Part shown: positions 16,791 through 24,279 of the stretch, in pieces
Layout of the letters: the number at the start of each line of letters is the position of its first letter
Numbering within the stretch: position 1 is the stretch's first letter
Made by a program: the position numbers and the translations under genes
The notes under the pieces: generated by a model
Seen by the model: only the letters and a program-made list of their open reading frames with translations
Told to the model about the DNA's origin: nothing
The model's database searches: none
NCBI GenBank assembly: GCA_002839315.1
Contig: PGXV01000002.1
Coordinates: 1-64,000, forward strand
Length of the DNA stretch: 64,000 nt
Source: Spirochaetae bacterium HGW-Spirochaetae-3
Lineage (GTDB): Bacteria; Spirochaetota; Spirochaetia; Treponematales; UBA12059
Direction of reading: 5' to 3'

Positions 16791-18226
16791 AAGACGTCCT
16801 TGAGTACGCGGCTCGCGCCGCCGTTCTTGGTTATCTCGTCCCACGAGAGGCCGGTCTCGCGCATGATGATCTTGATGATCTTGTAGGTGCAGAAACCACC
16901 CTGGCACCGGCCCATCTGGGCCCTGGTGAAGTACTTGATACCGTCCAGCGTCGTGTGGCCGGCCTTGATGGCCTGGACGATCTCCGCCTCGGATACCTTC
17001 TCGCAGCGGCAGACCATGTTGGCGTAGGTCGGGTCGGCCTTGGCGAGCTCGTCGACGTCGAACGGCGTCAGGTCCTTGACGTGCGGGCGCTTGCCGACGA
17101 AAGGATCGTAATCGGGCTTCTCCGAGAGGCGGAGGCCTTCCTTCTTCAGGAGGTCCTTCACGTATTCGCCTATCGCGGGGCTGGCGGTGAGTCCGGGGGA
17201 CTGGATGCCGGCTACCTGTATCAGCGCGGGCGCCTTGGCGCTCGGGGCGATGTAGAAATCCTCTTCGAGGGTCGGGCGGAGCCCGGCGAAACTCGTTATA
17301 ACGTCGTACTCCGATATCGAAGGCACCATCGTCCGGGCCGACGACAGTATCTTCTCGAGCTGGTCGCGCGTCGTCGCCAGGTCGGTCTTATCGTCGACGG
17401 CCTCCGCGGTCGGGCCGATCAGCACGGTCCCCTCGACGGTCGGTATGACGAGCATGCCCTTGGAGACGCTCGTAGGCACCGGGAAGATGACGCGATCCGG
17501 CTTGGCCTTGGTCAGTCGGTCGAGGAGGTAGTACTCGCCCTTGCGCGGCTTTATCTCGAAGTCCTCGGCGCCGAACACCCTGGATACTTCGTCGGCGTAC
17601 AGGCCCGCCGCGTTGACGACGTAACGCGCCTTCACGGAACGGCCGTCGGAGGAGCGAACGGTCCACTCGTCGCCCGCGCGCACCGCGTGCTCGACCTTGA
17701 AGCCGGTCAGGATCTCTACGCCGTTCTTCCTGGCGCTCTCGACGAGCGCGAACACGAAGCGATACGGCTCGACGATGCCGCCTCCGGGGACCCAGAGCCC
17801 GCCGAGCGTGTCGGGGTTGAGCTTGGGCTCGAGTTCCAGCATCCGTTCCCTCGAGCACATCTCTATGCCGATGACGCCGTTGTCGACGCCCTGCATGTAC
17901 AATTGCTCGATGGCGCGCATCTCGTCCTCGTGCAGAGCCGCGACGACGATGCCGCAACGCCTGAACGGGAAGTCCAGCTCCTGCTGTAGGCGGTCGAACA
18001 TCATCATGCCCTGGAGCTCGAGCCTGGCCTTCAGATGCTTCTTGTTATGGTGGAACCCGCCGTGCACGATGCCCGAGTTGGCCTTGGAGGTCCCGAACGA
18101 GACGTCGGCCTCCTTCTCGACGAGAACTACGTCAAGCTCGTAGGCGGACAGGCGGCGCGCGATATTGGCGCCGCAGACGCCGGCGCCGACGATACAGACG
18201 TCATATCGACTCGATCCAGTTTTCAC
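16787..18226 (-). CDS. glpA: glycerol-3-phosphate dehydrogenase-type FAD oxidoreductase (GlpA-like)
   Basis: 479-aa FAD enzyme of the GlpA/DadA fold expected to oxidise sn-glycerol-3-phosphate to dihydroxyacetone phosphate under low oxygen. The N-terminus has CIVGAGVCGANIARRLS; NSGIVHGGFHH lines the substrate side. The C-terminal 90 residues form a BFD-like domain with four Cys (VCRCEKVSEAE, then GRCQGGFC) suited to a [2Fe-2S] or similar centre. GTG at 18226 is preferred because AAGGGGG lies 5 nt before it; GTG at 18244 is an alternative. First gene of a three-gene operon with a good promoter. No glpK or glpF is present in the window. Confidence 0.92.
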   Translation of the reverse strand: MKTGSSRYDVCIVGAGVCGANIARRLSAYELDVVLVEKEADVSFGTSKANSGIVHGGFHHNKKHLKARLELQGMMMFDRLQQELDFPFRRCGIVVAALHEDEMRAIEQLYMQGVDNGVIGIEMCSRERMLELEPKLNPDTLGGLWVPGGGIVEPYRFVFALVESARKNGVEILTGFKVEHAVRAGDEWTVRSSDGRSVKARYVVNAAGLYADEVSRVFGAEDFEIKPRKGEYYLLDRLTKAKPDRVIFPVPTSVSKGMLVIPTVEGTVLIGPTAEAVDDKTDLATTRDQLEKILSSARTMVPSISEYDVITSFAGLRPTLEEDFYIAPSAKAPALIQVAGIQSPGLTASPAIGEYVKDLLKKEGLRLSEKPDYDPFVGKRPHVKDLTPFDVDELAKADPTYANMVCRCEKVSEAEIVQAIKAGHTTLDGIKYFTRAQMGRCQGGFCTYKIIKIIMRETGLSWDEITKNGGASRVLKDVL

Positions 18227-18249
18227 CGTTGCCCCCTTGTTCACTCACT

Positions 18250-18277
18250 ATTATAAAGGCGCTTCCTACTCCGACAA
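18250..18277 (-). promoter_or_regulatory. glpA operon promoter
   Basis: Minus-strand TTGTCG (18277-18272), 16-nt spacer, TATAAT (18255-18250). It is divergent from the promoter of the DUF4143 gene about 70 bp away. Confidence 0.6.
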
Positions 18278-18323
18278 GTGACTATTCTTCGAAAATGAGC
18301 TTTTATAGCCGCAATTTAAATTC

Positions 18324-18329
18324 TATACT
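18324..18329 (+). promoter_or_regulatory. -10 element of DUF4143 gene, leaderless arrangement
   Basis: TATACT ends 8 nt before the GTG start at 18338 in an AT-rich stretch; no convincing -35 and no ribosome site. Confidence 0.4.
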
Positions 18330-18337
18330 ACTATTTA

Positions 18338-19501
18338 GTGGCACTAATATATCGTGGAATCATAAGATCGATAAGCGGGCTTCTCTCCGAACGTCCCGTC
18401 GTCCTCGTGCAGGGGCCTCCCCGTTGCGGTCTCAGCACGATAGCGCGACAATTGGCCGCCGGCTCGCCCGCCGGAGCCGTGCTCGCCGACGCACGGCTCC
18501 TAGAGGGCCGCGCCATACTGGCGGCGCCGGGGGACCAATCCGCCGCGAGGCCGATCATCCTGGATAACGCAGGCCCATCCGACGCCGCCGAGCTGTCAGA
18601 CTGGGCTGGAAGGATCCGGCGCAACGGAGGCCAGATCGGCCTGACGCCCCGATTCGTGCTCGTAGGAGGGCCGTTCGACGCGGACGGAGCGATCCCGGTA
18701 CTCGAGGCAGGTCCTTTCAACCTGTTCGAGGCGGGGCGGGCATCGACGAGGCGGCTATGGCTACGGGGCGGATACCCGGAGGCCTATGGCGCCGCTAGCG
18801 ACGAGGCGGCCGCCGAATGGCTTGAATGCCACGCAGCGGACCTCGCGTACGGAGCGCTGGCGTCCAGCGGATTGCCCCGCGAACCGAGGCTGATCGCCGG
18901 CTTGCTGGAAGCGGTGGCGGCGACGCATGGCGACGGCCTAAACGAAAACGCCGTCGCTCGAGCTCTCGGCATTTCCAGGCCGACCGTCGTACGCTACGTC
19001 GGCCTCCTTGAGCGCGCCGGAATTCTCTTCTCCGTACCATCGTTACCGGTAGCCCTACCGTCAGTAGCTCGTTCTACGCGATCGCGGGCTCTCTACGTGC
19101 GCGATTCCGGCCTGCTGCACGCGCTCGTCGGAATACGCTCCCCGGATGACCTGGCGATGAAGCCCGGCCTAGCCGCTGCATCCTGGGCGGGATTCGTCGT
19201 CGAGCAGGCTCGGGAGGGGCTACCGCCGGGCGTCGCGCTGTACCGATACGCCAGCGCGGACGGCGCCGCCCTCGATCTAGTCGCGACGAAGAATGGGAAA
19301 CCGTTCCTGGCGGCCGCCGCGAGGCGGCATCGGCCGACCTCCGTGGAGCGGTCGATATCGTACGCGGCGCGGGCGATCCTCGGCGACGGGGGCAGCAGGG
19401 ACAGGCTTATAGTCGCGCCGGACGGCGACGGCGCCGCATTGACCGGTGGGTTCGCGGTCACGAACCTGGGCGCGTTCCTGGATCGGCTGGCGGGCGCTTG
19501 A
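18338..19501 (+). CDS. AAA/DUF4143-family protein with degenerate ATPase motifs
   Basis: 387-aa protein with the fold order AAA_14, winged helix, DUF4143. The P-loop position reads VVLVQGPPRCGLST, where the catalytic Lys of Gx4GK[ST] is Leu. The Walker B position reads PIILDNAG, where the usual DEIQ acidic pair is lost. The central helix-turn-helix (LNENAVARALGISRPTVVRYVGLLE) is well kept, and DUF4143 is recognisable at YVRDSGLLHALVG. The nuclease-like EVDF/ExK positions (here ALDL and AAAAR) are also changed. It is therefore probably a non-hydrolysing DNA-binding relative. Start is GTG at 18338. Function unknown; family members are often strain-variable. Confidence 0.85.
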   Translation: MALIYRGIIRSISGLLSERPVVLVQGPPRCGLSTIARQLAAGSPAGAVLADARLLEGRAILAAPGDQSAARPIILDNAGPSDAAELSDWAGRIRRNGGQIGLTPRFVLVGGPFDADGAIPVLEAGPFNLFEAGRASTRRLWLRGGYPEAYGAASDEAAAEWLECHAADLAYGALASSGLPREPRLIAGLLEAVAATHGDGLNENAVARALGISRPTVVRYVGLLERAGILFSVPSLPVALPSVARSTRSRALYVRDSGLLHALVGIRSPDDLAMKPGLAAASWAGFVVEQAREGLPPGVALYRYASADGAALDLVATKNGKPFLAAAARRHRPTSVERSISYAARAILGDGGSRDRLIVAPDGDGAALTGGFAVTNLGAFLDRLAGA

Positions 19502-19557
19502 CCCGTTCGCCTACAGACGACTCGCGAGCCGATGCCTCGCATGAATGATCCTTCTGC

Positions 19558-19586
19558 TTGCGGAATAACGGTTTCGCCTCTACTAT
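19558..19586 (+). promoter_or_regulatory. TetR gene promoter, leaderless arrangement
   Basis: TTGCGG (19558-19563), 17-nt spacer, TACTAT (19581-19586), then 9 nt to the ATG at 19596 with no ribosome site. Confidence 0.55.
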
Positions 19587-19595
19587 GATGCCCCT

Positions 19596-20234
19596 ATGGG
19601 AACGATAGAACGGCGCCTTAGGGAGCGCAAGAATAGAATAGAAGAGATCATCGAGTCGGCGAAGCATATCTTCAGGCTCAAGGGGTTCTCGAATACCTCC
19701 ATGCACGACATCGCGACCAATTCCGAGCTGAGCAGACGAACCCTGTACCTCTATTTCAAGAGCAAGGACGAACTCGCGGTCGCCGTAGCCGCGGCGGGCC
19801 TGGAGAAGCTGGCCTCGGACGTGGATTCCGTAGCCGGAGGGGGAGGAAACGCGTTTACGCGCCTCAACTGCATCCTCGGCCTCTACCTCGAGCTATACCA
19901 TTCGGATCCCTCGGCGTTCCTGATGATCCTGGGATTCAACGAGAGCGTCCGGGAGATAGGCATAGAGCACGAGCTGACCAAGCGATGCTATCGGGCTATC
20001 GGGCGAATATGCGATTCCGTCGCCAGGCTATTAACCGAAGGAAGCGCCGACGGCTCCGTCCGCGCGTTCCCGGCGCCTAACCTGAGCGCTACCACGATGA
20101 TAACCCTTATACACGGTATCCTGCACACGGCCGTTACCAACGGCGACATCATCCAGGGCGCGACCGCTATCGACTCGAGCGCCTTGCTCGACGAAGCCTT
20201 CGAGCTGGTAACCCACTATATAGAGCCGAACTGA
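19596..20234 (+). CDS. TetR/AcrR-family transcriptional regulator
   Basis: 212-aa one-component regulator. The N-terminal helix-turn-helix is typical: IIESAKHIFRLKGFSNTSMH, then DIATNSELSRRTLYLYFKSK. The C-terminal ligand/dimer domain is variable and not diagnostic. It stands directly upstream, in the same direction, of a small lipoprotein, an MMPL-type exporter, a LolA-like protein and a porin, so it is probably their local repressor. Two inverted repeats in the following intergenic regions (20313-20327, 20705-20721) are candidate operators. Confidence 0.93.
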   Translation: MGTIERRLRERKNRIEEIIESAKHIFRLKGFSNTSMHDIATNSELSRRTLYLYFKSKDELAVAVAAAGLEKLASDVDSVAGGGGNAFTRLNCILGLYLELYHSDPSAFLMILGFNESVREIGIEHELTKRCYRAIGRICDSVARLLTEGSADGSVRAFPAPNLSATTMITLIHGILHTAVTNGDIIQGATAIDSSALLDEAFELVTHYIEPN

Positions 20235-20264
20235 ACGCTACCGTAGATTTTCCGCTTCGCTTTG

Positions 20265-20293
20265 TTGACTGTTTATTTTTTTACTACTACATT
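20265..20293 (+). promoter_or_regulatory. promoter P1 upstream of small lipoprotein
   Basis: TTGACT (20265-20270), 17-nt T-rich spacer, TACATT (20288-20293), in an AT-rich stretch unlike the surrounding genes. Confidence 0.5.
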
Positions 20294-20297
20294 ACAC

Positions 20298-20327
20298 TTG
20301 CTGTGTATATGTTACTCATTTAGAGTA
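20298..20327 (+). promoter_or_regulatory. promoter P2 with inverted repeat over -10
   Basis: TTGCTG (20298-20303), 17-nt spacer, TAGAGT (20321-20326). The perfect inverted repeat TACTC-ATTTA-GAGTA (20313-20327) covers the -10, a good place for a repressor such as the adjacent TetR protein. Confidence 0.45.
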
Positions 20328-20456
20328 TTTAATGCACATCTTGCGACTAGAGTAATCAGCCGCAGACTACGGCACGTAGCGATTCGTCGAATCACCGCGT
20401 GCCGCACGGCGAGCGAGCTTACTCGGCTCGCGAGACACTTGATTCTGGGAGGTTAT

Positions 20457-20594
20457 ATGAAACGGATCGCAGTACTCCTATCGGCCATAGCGGTGGCTCT
20501 CATCCTGGCAGGCTGCTCGTCCCTCAAGCCCTTTACGCAGGACGAACTGGATCGCCTTTCGTGCGCGGAAGCGACGTCGGTCCTTCTCGGCTAA
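20457..20594 (+). CDS. small lipoprotein, 45 aa
   Basis: A 45-residue product with a complete lipoprotein signal: Lys-Arg start, hydrophobic core, then LILAGCSS with the lipobox Cys near residue 20. Only about 25 residues remain after processing, acidic and polar with one more Cys. GGGAGG lies 6 nt before the ATG. It sits between the TetR gene and the exporter gene, behind two candidate promoters. It may be a genuine small entericidin-like or accessory lipoprotein, or the remnant of a longer gene. A reading from 20262 is AT-rich promoter DNA and is rejected. Confidence 0.6.
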   Translation: MKRIAVLLSAIAVALILAGCSSLKPFTQDELDRLSCAEATSVLLG

Positions 20595-20666
20595 GTCGTA
20601 GCCGCTTCACAGGAGCGTAGCGCTCGGCGCTCGTCCAAGAACTCGAGCGTCGAGCGGAGACGGCTA

Positions 20667-20690
20667 TCAGTAGCTGATTTTTTTTACCTG
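20667..20690 (+). terminator. weak terminator or attenuator before exporter gene
   Basis: The short stem ATCAG-TAG-CTGAT is followed by eight T. It lies between the small lipoprotein and the exporter, after other GC-rich inverted segments (20613-20660), so it could attenuate read-through. Confidence 0.4.
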
Positions 20691-20704
20691 TTTATTGCAC
20701 GCAA

Positions 20705-20721
20705 TGTGTACTCAATACACA
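20705..20721. promoter_or_regulatory. inverted repeat, candidate operator for exporter operon
   Basis: Perfect TGTGTA-CTCAA-TACACA, 38 bp before the exporter ATG. A possible -35 TTTACC with TGTACT 18 nt later would place the repeat on the promoter. The length and symmetry suit TetR-family binding. Confidence 0.4.
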
Positions 20722-20758
20722 GATTGATTTTCTTTACGAACGAATTGAGGTAGCTTAA

Positions 20759-23437
20759 ATGGAACGCTTTTTCAAGAAGCCGTGGCTTATCATCGCCGTC
20801 ATCGTCGCGGCGACGGCGGTCTTCTCCGTCTTCATACCGAAGATAATCCTCGACAACGAGGTCAAGGCCTATTTCCCGCACGATCACGCCTCCTATCAGC
20901 TGATGGAAAAGCTCGACGACGTCTACGGTAGCCAGATCATCATGGACATAGCCATAGAGACGTCCGAGGCGTCGGTACTGACGGCGCCGACCATAGAGAC
21001 TATCCGCCGATTCACGACCGACGTAGAGGGGCTACCCCGCGTAGATCGCGTGCAATCGCTGACGAACCTGGATTATATTTCGGCCGTCGACGGCGGCCTG
21101 AGCGCCGAGACCCTGGTACCCGCCGATTTCGGCGGCTCGCCGGAAGAGCTCGAGGCCCTAAGACGGCGCGTGGTCGACTGGCGGGATATGTATAACCGCG
21201 TAGCGATCTCCGACGATTTCAAGGCGACCCAGGTCCTCGTCACGATCGACGAGGACATCACGCCGGACGAGATGGATACGCTCTACGACGCCATCGTCGC
21301 TACCGTCGACGCGTACGAGGGCGCGCCGCTCTCCTTCAGGCTCGCCGGGGATCCGGTGCTCAACGCCGTCGCCAAGGCCTATATGCGCAGCGACCTCGTG
21401 CGGCTCATCCCCCTCGTCATCCTCGTCGTCCTCCTCTGCCTGTACTTCTCGTTCAGGACGCTCGAAGGCATGATACTCCCGCTCCTGTCCGTCGCGATAA
21501 GCACGATATGGACGGTAGGGTTCATGGCGCTGACGGGAGCCCATTTCACCGTCGTGTCCAGCTGCCTGCCCGTCGTACTCATCGCGGTCGGCTCGGCGTA
21601 CGGCATTCACGTCATCAACCATTATTACGACGACATGAAGGCCGAATCCGGCGAGCTGACGGCTGACAGGCACAGGGACCTCGTGCTCGATTCGCTCAGG
21701 AAGGTCGCGAAACCGGTATTCCTGGCCGGGCTGACGACCGTCGCCGGCTTCGCGTCGAACCTGACGAGCCCGATAACGCCGCTCAAGACCTTCTCGATCT
21801 TCAGCTCGTTCGGCGTGAGCGTCGCGCTGCTCCTGTCCCTGACGCTCATACCCGCGCTGCTCATCGTCAAGCCCCGGGGAAAGAACGCGTACCGGGCCGG
21901 CAAGCGGGCCGCCGTGGCCAAGGACGACGCGAAGGCGGACGGGAAGGCCTATTCGGGCTTCGTCGACTCCCTCTTCACGTCGGTCACGGCCCGACGCGCC
22001 GCGCTCGTCGCGATCACCGCCGCCATCGTCGCCATCTCGACCTGGGGATTCACCAGGCTCAATATAGAATCGTCGCTGATCACGTACTTCCCCGCCGACT
22101 CCCAGCTTCGGGCCGACGTCGACTACATCGACCGCCGCTTCGCCGGATCCAACTCGATGAGCCTGCTCGTATCCGGACCCGAGAAGGGCGACATGACCGA
22201 CCCCGGGGCGCTCGCCGCGATGGACGAGCTCGCCGATCACCTACTGGCGGGACATCCGGAGATAGGCAAGATCGTATCGTTCTCCGATTTCGTGCGGCGC
22301 ATGAACAAGGTGCTGCACGTACCCGTCCCAGCCGGCGCCGATAATGCCGAGCCTCGGGGCGGGGATAGCGGCGGCGACGTCTCGAGCTTCTTCGACGACG
22401 CGGGAAGCGACGCCGGCGGCTGTTTCGACGATGAAGCGGCGGACGCCCCCATCGCGGCGGCGGATTCGGAAGCCGCTACGCTGAGCGCCCCGGCGAGCAT
22501 GGCCGACGCGCTCGCGCTGTTCGACAAGGCGTTCGCGACCCTGGGCGGAGGCGAGGTCAGCGCTGACCGGCTGCTCGACGCGGTGAAGCGCGAGCTGAAC
22601 TACGACGGAGCGGCCTACGACGAGCTCCCCGTCGACCCGGTCAAGTACGGCGTCACGGACGAGTCAGAGCTCAAGAACCTGGTATCGCAGTACCTCCTCC
22701 TCTACTCCGGCTCGCTCGACCAGTTCGCGAACGATCCGCTCCAGCCATCCGAGGTCCGCATGTCCGTCCAGCTACGCAGCCACTCGACGAAGGTGACAGC
22801 CTCCGTCCTCGAGGACGCCGAGGCCTTCGCCGCCGCCCGTTTCCCGGAAGGCTATACGCTCAAGGCGGCCGGCATCGCGGAACTCGAGAACTCGCTGAGC
22901 GACATGATCATAGGCAGCCAGATATCGAGCATCGTCGTCGCCGAGGCGGCCGTATTCATCATCCTGGCGATCTTCTTCCGATCGCTGATCGCGGGACTGA
23001 TCGGATCGGTACCCTTGCTCGTGTCCATCGTCATCAACTACGGCATCATGGGATTCGCCGGCATCAACCTCGACATGGTGACGAGCCTCATAAGCTCGAT
23101 CGCGATAGGAATCGGCATCGACTATACGATCCACCTCCTGAGCAATTACCACCAGGAACGGCTGAAGAGCGACGACCTATCCGCGGTTACGCGGCAGACG
23201 CTCAGGGTTTCCGGCAAGGCGGTCGTCGTGAACGCCGTATCCGTGGGCCTGGGCTTCCTCGTGCTCTGCCTGTCCAAGTTCGTCGTCCTCCGCTACATAG
23301 GGCTCCTCGTGGCGGTCGTGATGCTCACGAGCTCCGTCTCGGCGCTCGTGATACTCCCGCTGATGCTCAACATATTCAAGCCCGCTTTCATATCGCGTCC
23401 CGCCAAGGCCCCCAAGGGCATCAGCGGAAAGCGCTGA
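20759..23437 (+). CDS. RND-superfamily exporter, MMPL type
   Basis: 892-aa inner-membrane exporter with the two-fold RND/MMPL plan. There is one N-terminal helix (about 9-29), a first periplasmic domain to about 210, then six helices (218-385); a second helix near 405, a periplasmic domain with an acidic Ser/Asp/Gly-rich insert (about 530-580), and six more helices (715-880). The segments AVGSAYGIHVINHYY and SIAIGIGIDYTIHLLSNYHQ are the equivalent proton-relay helices of each half. GAGG lies 8 nt before the ATG. Followed by LolA-like and porin genes, suggesting lipid or hydrophobic-substrate export across the envelope. Confidence 0.93.
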   Translation: MERFFKKPWLIIAVIVAATAVFSVFIPKIILDNEVKAYFPHDHASYQLMEKLDDVYGSQIIMDIAIETSEASVLTAPTIETIRRFTTDVEGLPRVDRVQSLTNLDYISAVDGGLSAETLVPADFGGSPEELEALRRRVVDWRDMYNRVAISDDFKATQVLVTIDEDITPDEMDTLYDAIVATVDAYEGAPLSFRLAGDPVLNAVAKAYMRSDLVRLIPLVILVVLLCLYFSFRTLEGMILPLLSVAISTIWTVGFMALTGAHFTVVSSCLPVVLIAVGSAYGIHVINHYYDDMKAESGELTADRHRDLVLDSLRKVAKPVFLAGLTTVAGFASNLTSPITPLKTFSIFSSFGVSVALLLSLTLIPALLIVKPRGKNAYRAGKRAAVAKDDAKADGKAYSGFVDSLFTSVTARRAALVAITAAIVAISTWGFTRLNIESSLITYFPADSQLRADVDYIDRRFAGSNSMSLLVSGPEKGDMTDPGALAAMDELADHLLAGHPEIGKIVSFSDFVRRMNKVLHVPVPAGADNAEPRGGDSGGDVSSFFDDAGSDAGGCFDDEAADAPIAAADSEAATLSAPASMADALALFDKAFATLGGGEVSADRLLDAVKRELNYDGAAYDELPVDPVKYGVTDESELKNLVSQYLLLYSGSLDQFANDPLQPSEVRMSVQLRSHSTKVTASVLEDAEAFAAARFPEGYTLKAAGIAELENSLSDMIIGSQISSIVVAEAAVFIILAIFFRSLIAGLIGSVPLLVSIVINYGIMGFAGINLDMVTSLISSIAIGIGIDYTIHLLSNYHQERLKSDDLSAVTRQTLRVSGKAVVVNAVSVGLGFLVLCLSKFVVLRYIGLLVAVVMLTSSVSALVILPLMLNIFKPAFISRPAKAPKGISGKR

Positions 23438-23458
23438 GAGCGCGTACCCATAACTATA

Positions 23459-23476
23459 GGCGCGCGCGAGCGCGCC
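23459..23476 (+). other. intercistronic hairpin with GCGA tetraloop
   Basis: Perfect stem GGCGCGC / GCGCGCC closing a GCGA (GNRA-type) loop between the exporter and LolA-like genes, with no T-run. It is more likely an mRNA stability or processing element than a terminator. Confidence 0.5.
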
Positions 23477-23493
23477 GGAAAACGGAGATTCAC

Positions 23494-24270
23494 ATGAACC
23501 AGCACAAGAAGACGGCGCTAGCCGTATCGTTACTGGCCTTCGCGGCCTCGGCGTTCGCCATAGACGGCAGGACCGTCATGCAGAACGCGTTCGACGTCAA
23601 GGAACCGGCGTTCTCGCACTCAGCGGTCAGGATGGACCTGATAGCAGCCGACGGCTCGACGGAGACGAGGCAGATAGAGGAATGGGGACGGGACGTCGAA
23701 GGGCTCAAGTCCGTCGTCATGGCGTTCCAGAGCCCCGCGTCCGTCAAGGGCACCCGCTTCCTGCAGGTCGCCAACGACGGAAGGGCCGACGACAAGTGGA
23801 TATTCCTCCCCGCCCTCCGATCGACGCGGCGCGTCGCCTCCAGCGAAGGCAGCAAGTCGTTCATGGGCACCGACGCCAGCTACGACGACCTGAGCTCGCG
23901 CGACGTCGACCTGGACGATCACGTGATCACAGGCGAGGAAACGGTCAACGGCTTCGACTGCTACGTCATCAAGTCCACCGCGAAGAAGGCGGAGGACTCC
24001 CAGTACGCGTACAAGGTCTCCTATATCGACAAGAAGTCATGGGTGCCCGTCAAGGCCGAGATGTACGACAAGAAGAGCGGCGAGCTGCAGAAGACGCTCG
24101 TCGTAGAGAAACTCGAGCAGGTATCGGGCTACTGGATCCCGACGAGCTCCCTGCTCAGGAACGTGCAGACCGGCCACTCGACGCGCCTGGTAATCGTCAA
24201 GATCGAGGTGGACAAGCCGCTGAGCGACAAGCTGTTCACCACGAACTTCCTCAGCACCGGCCGCATTTAG
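23494..24270 (+). CDS. outer-membrane lipoprotein-sorting (LolA-like) protein
   Basis: 258-aa periplasmic protein with a signal peptide ending near SAFA (residue 22). The rest is the beta-rich LolA/LolB-like fold seen in proteins encoded beside MMPL exporters: DDKWIFLPALRSTRRV, DLSSRDVDLDDH and YKVSYIDKKSWVPVKAEMYD. Family members carry hydrophobic cargo between membranes. It starts 56 nt after the exporter stop and is followed 9 nt later by a porin-like gene, so the three probably form one trans-envelope route. AACGGAG is a moderate ribosome site. Confidence 0.9.
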   Translation: MNQHKKTALAVSLLAFAASAFAIDGRTVMQNAFDVKEPAFSHSAVRMDLIAADGSTETRQIEEWGRDVEGLKSVVMAFQSPASVKGTRFLQVANDGRADDKWIFLPALRSTRRVASSEGSKSFMGTDASYDDLSSRDVDLDDHVITGEETVNGFDCYVIKSTAKKAEDSQYAYKVSYIDKKSWVPVKAEMYDKKSGELQKTLVVEKLEQVSGYWIPTSSLLRNVQTGHSTRLVIVKIEVDKPLSDKLFTTNFLSTGRI

Positions 24271-24279
24271 GAAGCGAAT

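Noticed and set aside
20262-20456. N-terminal extension of the small lipoprotein
   Set aside because: AT-rich promoter DNA; the lipoprotein signal and ribosome site begin at 20457.
21158-22240. 360-codon minus-strand frame inside the exporter gene
   Set aside because: Composition is that of an antisense shadow; the MMPL exporter on the plus strand has full motifs.
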